From NCBI GenBank assembly GCA_910587135.1, contig CAJULF010000012.1:1-62698 (forward strand): a DNA stretch of 62,698 bases, read 5' to 3'. This document shows, in pieces, positions 50,318 through 57,632 of the stretch. The notes beneath the pieces were generated by a model. It did not search any database and was not told where the DNA came from. It saw nothing but the letters and a program-made list of their open reading frames with translations. The position numbers were made by a program, and so were the translations under genes. The DNA comes from an uncultured Oscillospiraceae bacterium (GTDB lineage Bacteria; Bacillota; Clostridia; Oscillospirales; Ruminococcaceae). Each line of letters opens with the position of its first letter. Position 1 is the first letter of the stretch.

Positions 50318-51202
50318 TCAATAATCGCGTTTCAGAAGAAGCTCCGTCAGCCCTATAAGAAATCCGTTATCCTCAAACTCCTCAAGACATTTTTCCGCCT
50401 CTTTGGTCAGCCGCTCAGCCTCCGCCCTTGCGCTGTCAAGCCCAACCGCGCTGACATAGGTGAACTTGCCGCTCTCCGCATCGCTGCCCACGGGCTTGCC
50501 AAGACGCTTCTCGTCCGCGGTGACGTCCAGTATATCGTCAACTATCTGAAAAGCCAGTCCCAGCCGCTGCCCGTAGCTGCCTGCCGCAAGCTGAGCCGCC
50601 GCTCCCGCTTCCGCCGCGATACACCCCGCGCGGCAGCAGAACTCCAGCAGCGCTCCCGTTTTCATTCGGTACATCTCCAGCATTACAGCCGTGTCGAGCC
50701 GCTTCCCGACATTTTCCGTATCGATGACCTGCCCGCCTATCATTCCGAATATTCCCGCCTGCTTGCCGAGCAGCTCAATTATTTTCAGCGCCGCCGTCTG
50801 CGATACAGTCCCCTTGATCGCCGCGCTTGCTATTATCTCCGCGGGCATTATCGCGAGAGCGTCCCCCGCCAGAAGCGCGTCTGCCTCACCGAAAGCCTTG
50901 TGACAGCTCGGCTTGCCGCGCCGCATATCGTCGTTATCCATGCACGGCAGATCGTCGTGTATCAGCGAAAATGTATGCATCATCTCTATCGCGCAGGCGA
51001 TCGGCAGCGCCGTTTCGGGTTCGCCGCCGCATACGCGGCAGAATTCCATGACCAGAGCGGGTCTTATCCGTTTCCCCCCCGCCTTAAGGCTGTACCGCGC
51101 CGCTTCAATAACCTTTCTTTGCAGACATTCTCTGTCGGGGATATACCGCTCCAGAGCCTCTTCCGTCATTTCCGCGTACTCCGCGAGTTTTTCTGTGATC
51201 AT
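50318..51202 (-). CDS. ispA: Polyprenyl (farnesyl/geranyl) diphosphate synthase (294 aa)
   Basis: First aspartate-rich motif in IHDDLPCMDNDDMRRGKPSCHK and second in FQIVDDILDVTAD identify a short-chain trans-prenyltransferase of IspA type. It makes farnesyl diphosphate from IPP and DMAPP. The start at 51202 is selected because AGGAG stands six bases before; a frame opening at 51259 is unlikely. It is flanked by xseB and the DivPAP gene. Confidence 0.96.
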   Translation of the reverse strand: MITEKLAEYAEMTEEALERYIPDRECLQRKVIEAARYSLKAGGKRIRPALVMEFCRVCGGEPETALPIACAIEMMHTFSLIHDDLPCMDNDDMRRGKPSCHKAFGEADALLAGDALAIMPAEIIASAAIKGTVSQTAALKIIELLGKQAGIFGMIGGQVIDTENVGKRLDTAVMLEMYRMKTGALLEFCCRAGCIAAEAGAAAQLAAGSYGQRLGLAFQIVDDILDVTADEKRLGKPVGSDAESGKFTYVSAVGLDSARAEAERLTKEAEKCLEEFEDNGFLIGLTELLLKRDY

Positions 51203-51286
51203 TTCAATCTCCTGATTTAATAGAGTGTTGAGAGCCACCGCACGAACAACGCGGCACACCCGCTAAAGCACCGCCCCGAAGGATTG

Positions 51287-51472
51287 CTAACCCTCTACCG
51301 CGCCCTCTATCTGCTCCACCTTAAGCTTAGCTTCCGAAATATATCCCTTACAAAATTTCACAAGCTCCGCCGCCTCTGCGTACAGCTTCATTGACTGCTC
51401 CAGCGGCAGCTCCGAGCCGCCCATGCTCTCGGATATCTCATTCAGCCGCTTCATAGCCTGTTCAAACTCCAT
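51287..51472 (-). CDS. xseB: Exodeoxyribonuclease VII small subunit (61 aa)
   Basis: The coiled-coil sequence EFEQAMKRLNEISESMGGSELPLEQSMKLYAEAAELVKFC has the family's LExAxxLYxEG-like pattern. It forms the small subunit of exonuclease VII with XseA. Start at 51472 is favoured by AGAGGG eight bases up. It is separated from xseA by a TPR gene, which is unusual. Confidence 0.93.
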   Translation of the reverse strand: MEFEQAMKRLNEISESMGGSELPLEQSMKLYAEAAELVKFCKGYISEAKLKVEQIEGAVEG

Positions 51473-51562
51473 ATTCATTACCCTCTTCCGTTACTCCCAA
51501 TTCACTTTTATGTACCCTTTGTATAAAACCCAAGGCAAACCGGAATTGGTATCACACACATT

Positions 51563-52057
51563 TTACTCGATATGTTCAACATGAGTTCTTAAAAAATCGA
51601 AATACTTTTGACCATCGTCCTCGCCATCCTCATCAGGCTCGAATATTTCTTTCCCCTCCATCATATAAGCCCGAAGCAAATACTCCGCAGCGTTCTTTTC
51701 ATCTCCGATTTCCAAACAACATTCTCCCAATCGAAGCATAATAAACGGATTTCCGTATCCGCCGCCGCTCAAATTTCCCCGTGCTTTGTCAAAGCATTTA
51801 TGTGCTTGCGGGTACATTCCTTTTTGAAAATAAACGTCACCGATAGCGGCTAAAAACCATATTGTTTCACTATAATATTGCTGCGGCTCAGGTATCAGAG
51901 CAAGTCCTTCTTCCCATGCCTGTAAAGCTTCTTCATATTGCTCTTCTTCCTCAAACCGATTGCCCCTTTCAGCATATTCGTCCAACTTCGCTTTTAGTTC
52001 CGGCGTTATTTCTTCAAGTTTTTCATCACCATTTTTCTTCTTTGAAAACAATCCCAT
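51563..52057 (-). CDS. Tetratricopeptide-repeat protein inserted between xseA and xseB (164 aa)
   Basis: Starts MGLFSKKKNGDEKLEE, then helical TPR units (ERGNRFEEEEQYEEALQAWEEGLALIP and IGDVYFQKGMYPQAHKCFDKARG, GECCLEIGDEKNAAEYLLRAYMM). It ends with an acidic tail and EPDEDGEDDGQKYFDFLRTHVEHIE. Its codons are AT-richer than those of its neighbours, suggesting recent arrival. Proteins of this size with a GLFSKKK start often occur as small accessory or immunity-like proteins, but no toxin is near. GGAGGAG precedes the ATG. Confidence 0.85.
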   Translation of the reverse strand: MGLFSKKKNGDEKLEEITPELKAKLDEYAERGNRFEEEEQYEEALQAWEEGLALIPEPQQYYSETIWFLAAIGDVYFQKGMYPQAHKCFDKARGNLSGGGYGNPFIMLRLGECCLEIGDEKNAAEYLLRAYMMEGKEIFEPDEDGEDDGQKYFDFLRTHVEHIE

Positions 52058-52211
52058 AATAAAACTCCTCCATTCTCCTTCAGCTCGGTAAATTCCGATT
52101 TGCCGCGTTTATCACATCGCTGCCGTTTTTGAGTGCAAGCCTTGTACGTTGAGAAGCTAACTATTATTTATTGCATATATCCGGACACATAAAATCGGAT
52201 TTGGACTTCCG

Positions 52212-53429
52212 TTAATCCTCGGACACCGACAGCACTTTCGCCGACGCGCTTCCGCTCGCCAGCTTAACCGTGATATCGTCACCCTCTTTAAGCTCGCCCG
52301 CAGCTCGCACTATTCTCTCTCCGCAATAGGTCACGGAATATCCGCGCGCCAACACCCCCAACGGGTTCAGCGCCGAAATCACCTCCGCGCTGCGCATAAA
52401 GGCGCGCTCCGCCCTGTCAATCGAGTTGCGCATTTTAAGCGAAACGGAGTCCTTCAGGCTTGAAAGCCTGCGCTCACTCTCCGCTATCCTGCTCTGCGGC
52501 GACAGCGCCTTTATCAGACCCACCGCGGACTCCAGCGCACGCTCTCTGTCAGTGAGCTTCCTCATCACGCATGACCCGATATACCGCCTTACGCCGTCCA
52601 GCTCCGCCGCAAGCTCCGAGATGTCGGGCACGGCAAGCTCCGCCGCCGCGGATGGCGTAGGCGCTCTGAGATCAGCCGCCAGATCGGCGAGCGTAGTGTC
52701 TATCTCATGACCCACCGCGCTTATGGTGGGAATTCTGCTCGCGTAAACCGCCCTTACTACCTCTTCGGTGTTATAAGCGGACAGATCCTCAGCCGAACCG
52801 CCGCCGCGCCCGAAGATTATCAGCTCCGCCCCCGTATCCTGCGCCGCGGCTATACCGCGGGCCACGGAACGCGGAGCGTAAACTCCCTGCACCGTAACGG
52901 GAACTACCGTCAGCTTTGCAATCGGATAGCGCCTCGATATAACGTTTATGATATCCTGTAACGCCGCGCCGCCCGGAGCGGTCACAACCGCAATTTCAGC
53001 GGGTCTGGCTGGTATGGGGCGCTTCTGCGCGAAAAGCCCCTCCGTCTTGAGACGCCCGTAAAGCTCCTCAAAAGCGGCTGCCTGCTCGCCCTCGCCGTCG
53101 CGGATCATTTCAGTGCAGTACACCTGATACTCGCCGTTTACCTCATAAACTCTTATCGCACCGCGAACTATCACGCTGTCGCCGCTTTTGGGAGAGAATT
53201 TCACCCCCATCGCCTTGTCCGCGAACATCACCGCCCTGAGCCGAGTCTGCTCGTCCTTCAGCGTAAAATAAAGATGCCCCGTAGCGGCATGACGGGTGAA
53301 GTTTGATATTTCTCCCCGCACCGCAACGTTTCCCAGACGGCTGTCGCCCTTAACAAGAGAGCTTACCACGCGGTTCACCTGTGATACCGTAACGACAGGG
53401 GGGCTGCTTGGGTTAATCCTGTTTTCCAT
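52212..53429 (-). CDS. xseA: Exodeoxyribonuclease VII large subunit (405 aa)
   Basis: An N-terminal OB fold (VRGEISNFTRHAATGHLYFTLKDEQTRLRAVMF) and a catalytic part with GGGSAEDLSAYNTEEVVRAVY and SAVGHEIDTTLADLAADLRAPTPSAAAELAV. It degrades single-stranded DNA. It overlaps the end of nusB by 17 bases, so the two are coupled. xseB is 740 bp downstream of its stop rather than adjacent. Confidence 0.97.
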   Translation of the reverse strand: MENRINPSSPPVVTVSQVNRVVSSLVKGDSRLGNVAVRGEISNFTRHAATGHLYFTLKDEQTRLRAVMFADKAMGVKFSPKSGDSVIVRGAIRVYEVNGEYQVYCTEMIRDGEGEQAAAFEELYGRLKTEGLFAQKRPIPARPAEIAVVTAPGGAALQDIINVISRRYPIAKLTVVPVTVQGVYAPRSVARGIAAAQDTGAELIIFGRGGGSAEDLSAYNTEEVVRAVYASRIPTISAVGHEIDTTLADLAADLRAPTPSAAAELAVPDISELAAELDGVRRYIGSCVMRKLTDRERALESAVGLIKALSPQSRIAESERRLSSLKDSVSLKMRNSIDRAERAFMRSAEVISALNPLGVLARGYSVTYCGERIVRAAGELKEGDDITVKLASGSASAKVLSVSED

Positions 53430-53829
53430 TAAGCTCCCCCATATAGGAACTGAGTACGCCGTTAATAAACGCGCTGTCGGGCTTCATTGAGTATTTTTTC
53501 GCAAGCTCCACCGCCTCGTTTATCGCCGCCGCGCAAGGCACCCTGTCGCAGTACTTCATCTCGTAAACCGCGATTTTGAGTATCACCATATTCACCTTGG
53601 CTATACGTGCCACAGAGCGTGTTTTGGAGTATTTCGCGATTATCTCCGTCAACTCCTTGTCGTGCTCCGTCACTCCGCGCACTATCTCGTCCGTTTCCGC
53701 GTTCTTGCGCATATCGAAGCCCTCGGCGTTTATCTCCTCAATCTCCTCGGGAGTTGCCCCGAACAGTGTCTGAAACAAGATCAAAAACGCGCCCTCACGC
53801 ACTTCCGGTCTTGAAAGCTTTTCTTCCAT
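53413..53829 (-). CDS. nusB: Transcription antitermination factor NusB (138 aa)
   Basis: All-helical NusB fold with REGAFLILFQTLF at the N-terminus and the C-terminal segment AAINEAVELAKKYSMKPDSAFINGVLSSY. It works with NusE in rRNA antitermination. GAGGAT precedes the ATG. Second in the operon after the Asp23 gene, as in most clostridia. Confidence 0.96.
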   Translation of the reverse strand: MEEKLSRPEVREGAFLILFQTLFGATPEEIEEINAEGFDMRKNAETDEIVRGVTEHDKELTEIIAKYSKTRSVARIAKVNMVILKIAVYEMKYCDRVPCAAAINEAVELAKKYSMKPDSAFINGVLSSYMGELNGKQD

Positions 53830-53898
53830 ATCCTCTGTCCTCCGCGTCCGGCAGCAATAAACGACGTCCGTCGTTCACCGTCATTGCCCCGACCGCTG

Positions 53899-54249
53899 TC
53901 ATTCCTCTTTTTCTTTTAGTCTGATACCCGCGACCACAACGTCCACCTTGGTAACAGTGTAGCCGGTCATGTTCTGTATGGCGGATTTTACGCTCTTCTG
54001 AACGCTCTCCGAAACCGTTACCGCGTTATAGCCCTCTAAAACCACTATCTCGATCCTCAGCGACGCGGTCTCGCCGGACAAGCGCACTCTTACCGCGCCG
54101 AGAAATCCCGATTTTGCGCCGACGGTCGCGAGCCTCTGACCCTCAAGCGCCACTCCCTCTATCTCCGCCGCCGCGGTTTCCGCTATTTTGACAAGAACGT
54201 CAACGGATATCTTAACGCTGCCAACAGCGCGTCCTCTCTTCATATCCAT
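53899..54249 (-). CDS. Asp23/Gls24 family envelope stress protein (116 aa)
   Basis: The block VGSVKISVDVLVKIAETAAAEIEGVALEG and the final helix SVQKSVKSAIQNMTGYTVTKVDVVVAGIR are typical of Asp23 (DUF322), which attaches to the membrane and affects cell-wall stress. The start at 54249 follows AAGGGGA. It opens the long operon, with a TTGTAC-17-TATACT promoter at 54329-54357. Confidence 0.95.
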   Translation of the reverse strand: MDMKRGRAVGSVKISVDVLVKIAETAAAEIEGVALEGQRLATVGAKSGFLGAVRVRLSGETASLRIEIVVLEGYNAVTVSESVQKSVKSAIQNMTGYTVTKVDVVVAGIRLKEKEE

Positions 54250-54328
54250 AATCAAATCCCCTTATCGGAAGCAAGAAATTTAGACGTAAGATTGATTCTT
54301 ACCTCTTTCTTCCGAATATCTGCCTTTT

Positions 54329-54357
54329 AGTATATCACATTTTTCACATTTGTACAA
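54329..54357 (-). promoter_or_regulatory. Promoter of the asp23-nusB-...-recN operon
   Basis: Minus strand TTGTAC (54352-54357) and TATACT (54329-54334), spacer 17 bp, 80 bp before the first start codon. Confidence 0.75.
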
Positions 54358-54625
54358 GAGGTTTTTCGTATATTATGCAAAAAAATAAATATTATCGCTT
54401 CACCAATTTACTCTTGACGAATTGTGCGCCGACAATTCGTCAAAAGACGAGGAAGAAAGCCGTAGGAATATGTGCATATATCAAGGGTTTCCGATAAAGT
54501 ATATCGGTGAATATCACGCCAAAAGCAAACTCCACGCTGTTTCGGAATACACCGCGGTGCAGGGATATTTACCATTCCTCTTCATCTATAAAAAATTGTA
54601 AGCCATCACAAGCCCCGTTGTTTAA

Positions 54626-54658
54626 GGCAACACCGCACAAAGCTTGTGCGGTGTTGCC
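54626..54658. repeat. Family C remnant C3, a 33-bp perfect palindrome flanked by TTAA
   Basis: GGCAACACCGCACAA / TTGTGCGGTGTTGCC with a three-base centre, with TTAA at 54622-54625 and 54659-54662. The arms equal the ends of C2. All internal sequence is missing. It lies 27 bp past the YbaK stop and may act as its terminator. Confidence 0.92.
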
Positions 54659-54685
54659 TTAAATCCGTATATCAAAAACCTTTTC

Positions 54686-55168
54686 TCATATCTCCGCCGC
54701 AATATCGGCAAATTCCCCGCCGCAGGCTTTTGCAAGGTCGTTCGGAGCAAGCTCCAACTGCAATCCGAGCCTGCCGCCGCTTACAATTACCCTTTCAAAG
54801 CTTTCGGCGGTTTCGTGGATAACCGTGCGGAACTGTTTTTTCATTCCGATGGGCGTACAGCCGCCTCTTATATAGCCCGTAACCGCGTTGATATCCTTTA
54901 CATGCACCATCTCCAGGGATTTCTCGCCTACTGCCCTCGCACATTTTTTCATATCCAGTTCTCTGTCCACCGGCAATGCGAAAACATAGTAATTCCCGCT
55001 TTTCCCAACCGTCACCAGTGTTTTGAAAGAGCTGTCACGGCTTTGTCCAAGCATATCCGCAATATGCACTCCGTCGATAAATTCTTCGCACTCGTAGCTG
55101 TGAACGTCGTAACCTATCTTAAGCCTGTCAAGCATACGCATTGCGTTGGTTTTTGCTTCCTTTGCCAT
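54686..55168 (-). CDS. YbaK/EbsC family Cys-tRNA(Pro) deacylase (160 aa)
   Basis: The family blocks HSYECEEFIDGVHIADMLGQ, TLVTVGKSGNYYVFALPVDRELDMKKCARAV and GYIRGGCTPIGMKKQFRTVIHETA, with the catalytic-type Lys in KKCA. It clears mischarged Cys-tRNA(Pro). The start at 55168 follows GGAGCG; earlier frame opening at 55210 is unsupported. It is followed by the C3 palindrome. Confidence 0.95.
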   Translation of the reverse strand: MAKEAKTNAMRMLDRLKIGYDVHSYECEEFIDGVHIADMLGQSRDSSFKTLVTVGKSGNYYVFALPVDRELDMKKCARAVGEKSLEMVHVKDINAVTGYIRGGCTPIGMKKQFRTVIHETAESFERVIVSGGRLGLQLELAPNDLAKACGGEFADIAAEI

Positions 55169-55242
55169 ATTTTCACGCTCCGTTTTACAAAATGTTTCCG
55201 CCCCATACATAGGGGCGGAAAAAGGATTTCCGTGAGTTTACA

Positions 55243-55380
55243 TCAGATTTCCTCGTCATCAAGCCAGTCGTCGCAGTCCCTGATAAGATCGGTCTTGTTC
55301 ATCAGAAAATACGCCACGCCTGCCGCGGCAACCGCCGCCAGCGCGATAATACCCGAAATGATAACTATCTTCTTTGTCAT
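55243..55380 (-). CDS. Small single-pass membrane peptide (45 aa)
   Basis: MTKKIVIISGIIALAAVAAA opens a hydrophobic helix (about residues 5-27), followed by an acidic tail with CDDWLDDEE. GGAGG is nine bases before the ATG. It sits between the TerD gene (upstream, ending 55404) and the YbaK gene. No family recognised. The acidic tail would lie in the cytoplasm or outside, depending on orientation. Confidence 0.75.
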   Translation of the reverse strand: MTKKIVIISGIIALAAVAAAGVAYFLMNKTDLIRDCDDWLDDEEI

Positions 55381-55403
55381 AAAAATATCCTCCTATAACC
55401 TTT

Positions 55404-55994
55404 CTACTGATATCTTTGAGCAAGTTCGCCAATGCTGTTGTCATTGGTAGGCTCGCCGATCGCACCGAATTTCCATTCACCCTTGAAACGGTACACCTCG
55501 CCGAAAATCATAGCGGTCTTTCCGTCGTAGTTTTCGGAGAGATTATATTTGCAAAGCTCTGCTCCCGTGTCAGCGTCCACAATGCGTATAAACGCATTTT
55601 TTATCATGCCGAAATGCTGCTTGCGCTGTATGGCCTGATAAATATTCACCACAAAAACTATTTTTGAGAAATCTGCCGGAACTTTTGTCAGCTCGACAAT
55701 AATCTGCTCGTCGTCGCCGTCGCCAGCGCCGGTCAAGTTATCGCCGCAGTGCCGCACTGCCCCGCTGCGGTGAGTAAGATTTCCGAAATATACAACGTCC
55801 ACCGCGCCCATCAGCTTTTCGGTATTGGCGTTGATAAGAATAGCCGATGCGTCGCAATCGATATCCTCGCGCTTCTGGAACAGTGAAAACCCGCGGGGAG
55901 CTTCGTCCCAGCCAAGACCTACGACCAGCGTTTTCAAAGACGAATTATCCTTGGTAAGGTCGACTTTCTGACCCTTTTGAAGATTTACCGACAT
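55404..55994 (-). CDS. TerD family protein (196 aa)
   Basis: MSVNLQKGQKVDLTKD and the segment GLGWDEAPRGFSLFQKREDIDCDASAILIN are TerD hallmarks, and HCGDNLTGAGDGDDEQI holds the calcium-binding Asp cluster. TerD proteins are linked to tellurite and phage or stress resistance. It is alone; no terZABCE neighbours are present, so a full tellurite system is not indicated. GGAGG precedes the start. Confidence 0.95.
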   Translation of the reverse strand: MSVNLQKGQKVDLTKDNSSLKTLVVGLGWDEAPRGFSLFQKREDIDCDASAILINANTEKLMGAVDVVYFGNLTHRSGAVRHCGDNLTGAGDGDDEQIIVELTKVPADFSKIVFVVNIYQAIQRKQHFGMIKNAFIRIVDADTGAELCKYNLSENYDGKTAMIFGEVYRFKGEWKFGAIGEPTNDNSIGELAQRYQ

Positions 55995-56193
55995 ATTTTA
56001 CCTCCGTATGGATATATTTTTTCCTATTACTGCTATTATACAACTTTTTTCACGTAAATGCAAGGGGAAACAGAAATTTTTCACAAATTTTTCTTGATGT
56101 AAAATAAAATATTCCGCTAAAGCTGCGGCGAACTGACAAAAGGCAAGCGCGGGGCACAAAGCGCCCCTCCCTTACCTCTTTCCTCTTATATGT

Positions 56194-56217
56194 ACGGGCG
56201 GGCAATACCCCGCCCGT
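56194..56217. terminator. GC hairpin after the Q/N-rich peptide gene
   Basis: ACGGGCGGG/CCCGCCCGT with a six-base loop, four bases past the stop of the Q/N-rich gene. No long T run is seen. Confidence 0.6.
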
Positions 56218-56220
56218 GCC

Positions 56221-56331
56221 TTAGCGATTGCTCTGGCTGTTAGAGCTGCTCTGATCCTGCTTGTTCTGCTTGTTCTGCTGGCTCTGCTGATTCTGCTTGT
56301 TCTGCTGGTTATTCTGATTCTGATTAGACAT
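56221..56331 (-). CDS. Gln/Asn-rich 36-aa peptide
   Basis: The frame begins MSNQNQNNQQNKQNQQ and is made of Gln, Asn, Ser and Lys with one Asp and an Arg at the end; there are no hydrophobic residues. AGGAGG is six bases before the ATG and the frame ends at TAA 56221-56223. Composition recalls gamma-type small acid-soluble spore proteins and prion-like tracts, but it lacks their diagnostic repeats. Function unknown. The gene is upstream of TerD on the same strand. Confidence 0.75.
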   Translation of the reverse strand: MSNQNQNNQQNKQNQQSQQNKQNKQDQSSSNSQSNR

Positions 56332-56455
56332 TTTTTGTTCCTCCTGTGACTTATTATCACTTTTTTTACGCGGTTTTTTCCGCAGTCATATTGTGTGCGG
56401 CGTAAAAGGTAAATATTCATTCTATTTCAAAAAATTTGTCATAGCTTTAAAACCA

Positions 56456-56750
56456 AATAATAATTTATGCTATCAAGCTGTGTTGCTCTGAGCGGTTTGA
56501 CTCTCGATTTTAAGGCAGCTCCGGGTCAAGATGCTGTTAAGATATGTTGACTTAAAGCGGAATTATTAAAAAGAATTTCCCGCACCGCTGCAAACAACGC
56601 TGCGCGTTGTTTGCGCTATCTCGCCGTAAAAGCTCCGCCCGCTTTGCGGGCTGCGCTTTCACGGCGGATTGCGGGAAATTCATGCGTGGGCGCACAGTGG
56701 ATTTTGGCTTTCAGCGCCTTTGACTTCTTGATTATTTTGTTGTTCAGGTG
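56456..56750 (-). repeat. Family B palindromic repeat, copy B2
   Basis: Reverse copy of B1, about 295 bp, with stems GCAAACAACGC/GCGTTGTTTGC and GCCGTAAAAGC/GCTTTCACGGC enclosing GCCCGC/GCGGGC. End AATAATAATTTATGCTATCAAGC corresponds to the right end of B1, and CAGCGCCTTTGACTTCTTG to its left end. Confidence 0.85.
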
Positions 56751-56864
56751 GGGTGCAAACACCCTCTAATCCACATTATTATTTTCTTTTTTACCACTGA
56801 AACTTTTTCACAAGCCAAAAGCCCGATATGATCTCGGGCTTAATAATTATGTTACATTCAATCT

Positions 56865-57419
56865 TCACCGTTTTTGATATACAACAAATTTGTCCAGAAA
56901 CTCCTGCGCCGAGTCGGCGATTATTCCGTAAGGATTTTCCTCATAAACGTCAAAATACCCGTAACCGATATCGATCCACTCAAATCTGCCCGTTTCATTA
57001 TTGAAAATAAGGGATACCTGACCTATATTTAAAATTATCTCGCCTATGTAAGCTCTGTGCCCGAAATCGTTGCCGCCCGTCCAGTCACCCTTAAACGCAT
57101 CGTCAAAAAAGCCGCAGACATACTCCGTGCCGCACTTGGCAAGGAGATACAGTTGAAACTCACAGAAATCCCTGCCGGCATTAACCTCGTTGATATCCGA
57201 CAGCCAGTCCCCCTTGCTCACATTCTCCTTAACAAAAGCCTTAGGGTTAAATTTGATCACACCCTCAACTGTACTTCTCTTTCCTCCGAGGATGCGTGAA
57301 TAAAGATCCTTTATATTCTCATGCAGAGCAAAGCCAAGCTCCTTTTCCACTGCTGCCCAGTCAACATTGACAGTCCCCGCCTTTGAGCTTTTCCATTTAT
57401 CAATGATTTTTTGTCCCAC
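56865..57419 (-). CDS. SUKH-like (SMI1/KNR4) protein, putative (184 aa)
   Basis: VDWAAVEKELGFALHENIKDLYSRILGG resembles the start of the SUKH fold found in immunity proteins against polymorphic toxins, and IGQVSLIFNNETGRFEWIDIGYGYFDVYEENPYGIIAD looks like its later strands. The match is by pattern and is not certain. GTG at 57419 is chosen because GGAGG lies nine bases before it; an earlier frame start lacks one. It is downstream of the LOTUS/DUF3825 gene but no toxin is seen. Confidence 0.65.
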   Translation of the reverse strand: MGQKIIDKWKSSKAGTVNVDWAAVEKELGFALHENIKDLYSRILGGKRSTVEGVIKFNPKAFVKENVSKGDWLSDINEVNAGRDFCEFQLYLLAKCGTEYVCGFFDDAFKGDWTGGNDFGHRAYIGEIILNIGQVSLIFNNETGRFEWIDIGYGYFDVYEENPYGIIADSAQEFLDKFVVYQKR

Positions 57420-57632
57420 TAATTTTATCCTCCGTATTATGTCATTTTCAGGACTTGTTATCATAGCCCGACATGCTTGGATAGCGCAGCAAATTTCACA
57501 CATTTCGAGGAGGTTTTTTAGCAGACGTACTGTAAGTATAGGCTCGATACAGTTAGTCCGTCAAGAAGCACCAACGAATAGATGCGTGAAATTTGCAGTT
57601 AAACAAGCGTTGAGCGTCTATGAAAACAAATT

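Noticed and set aside
55404..55994. Tellurite-resistance operon
   Set aside because: Only a single TerD is present; no TerA, TerB, TerC or TerZ neighbour was found within the window.
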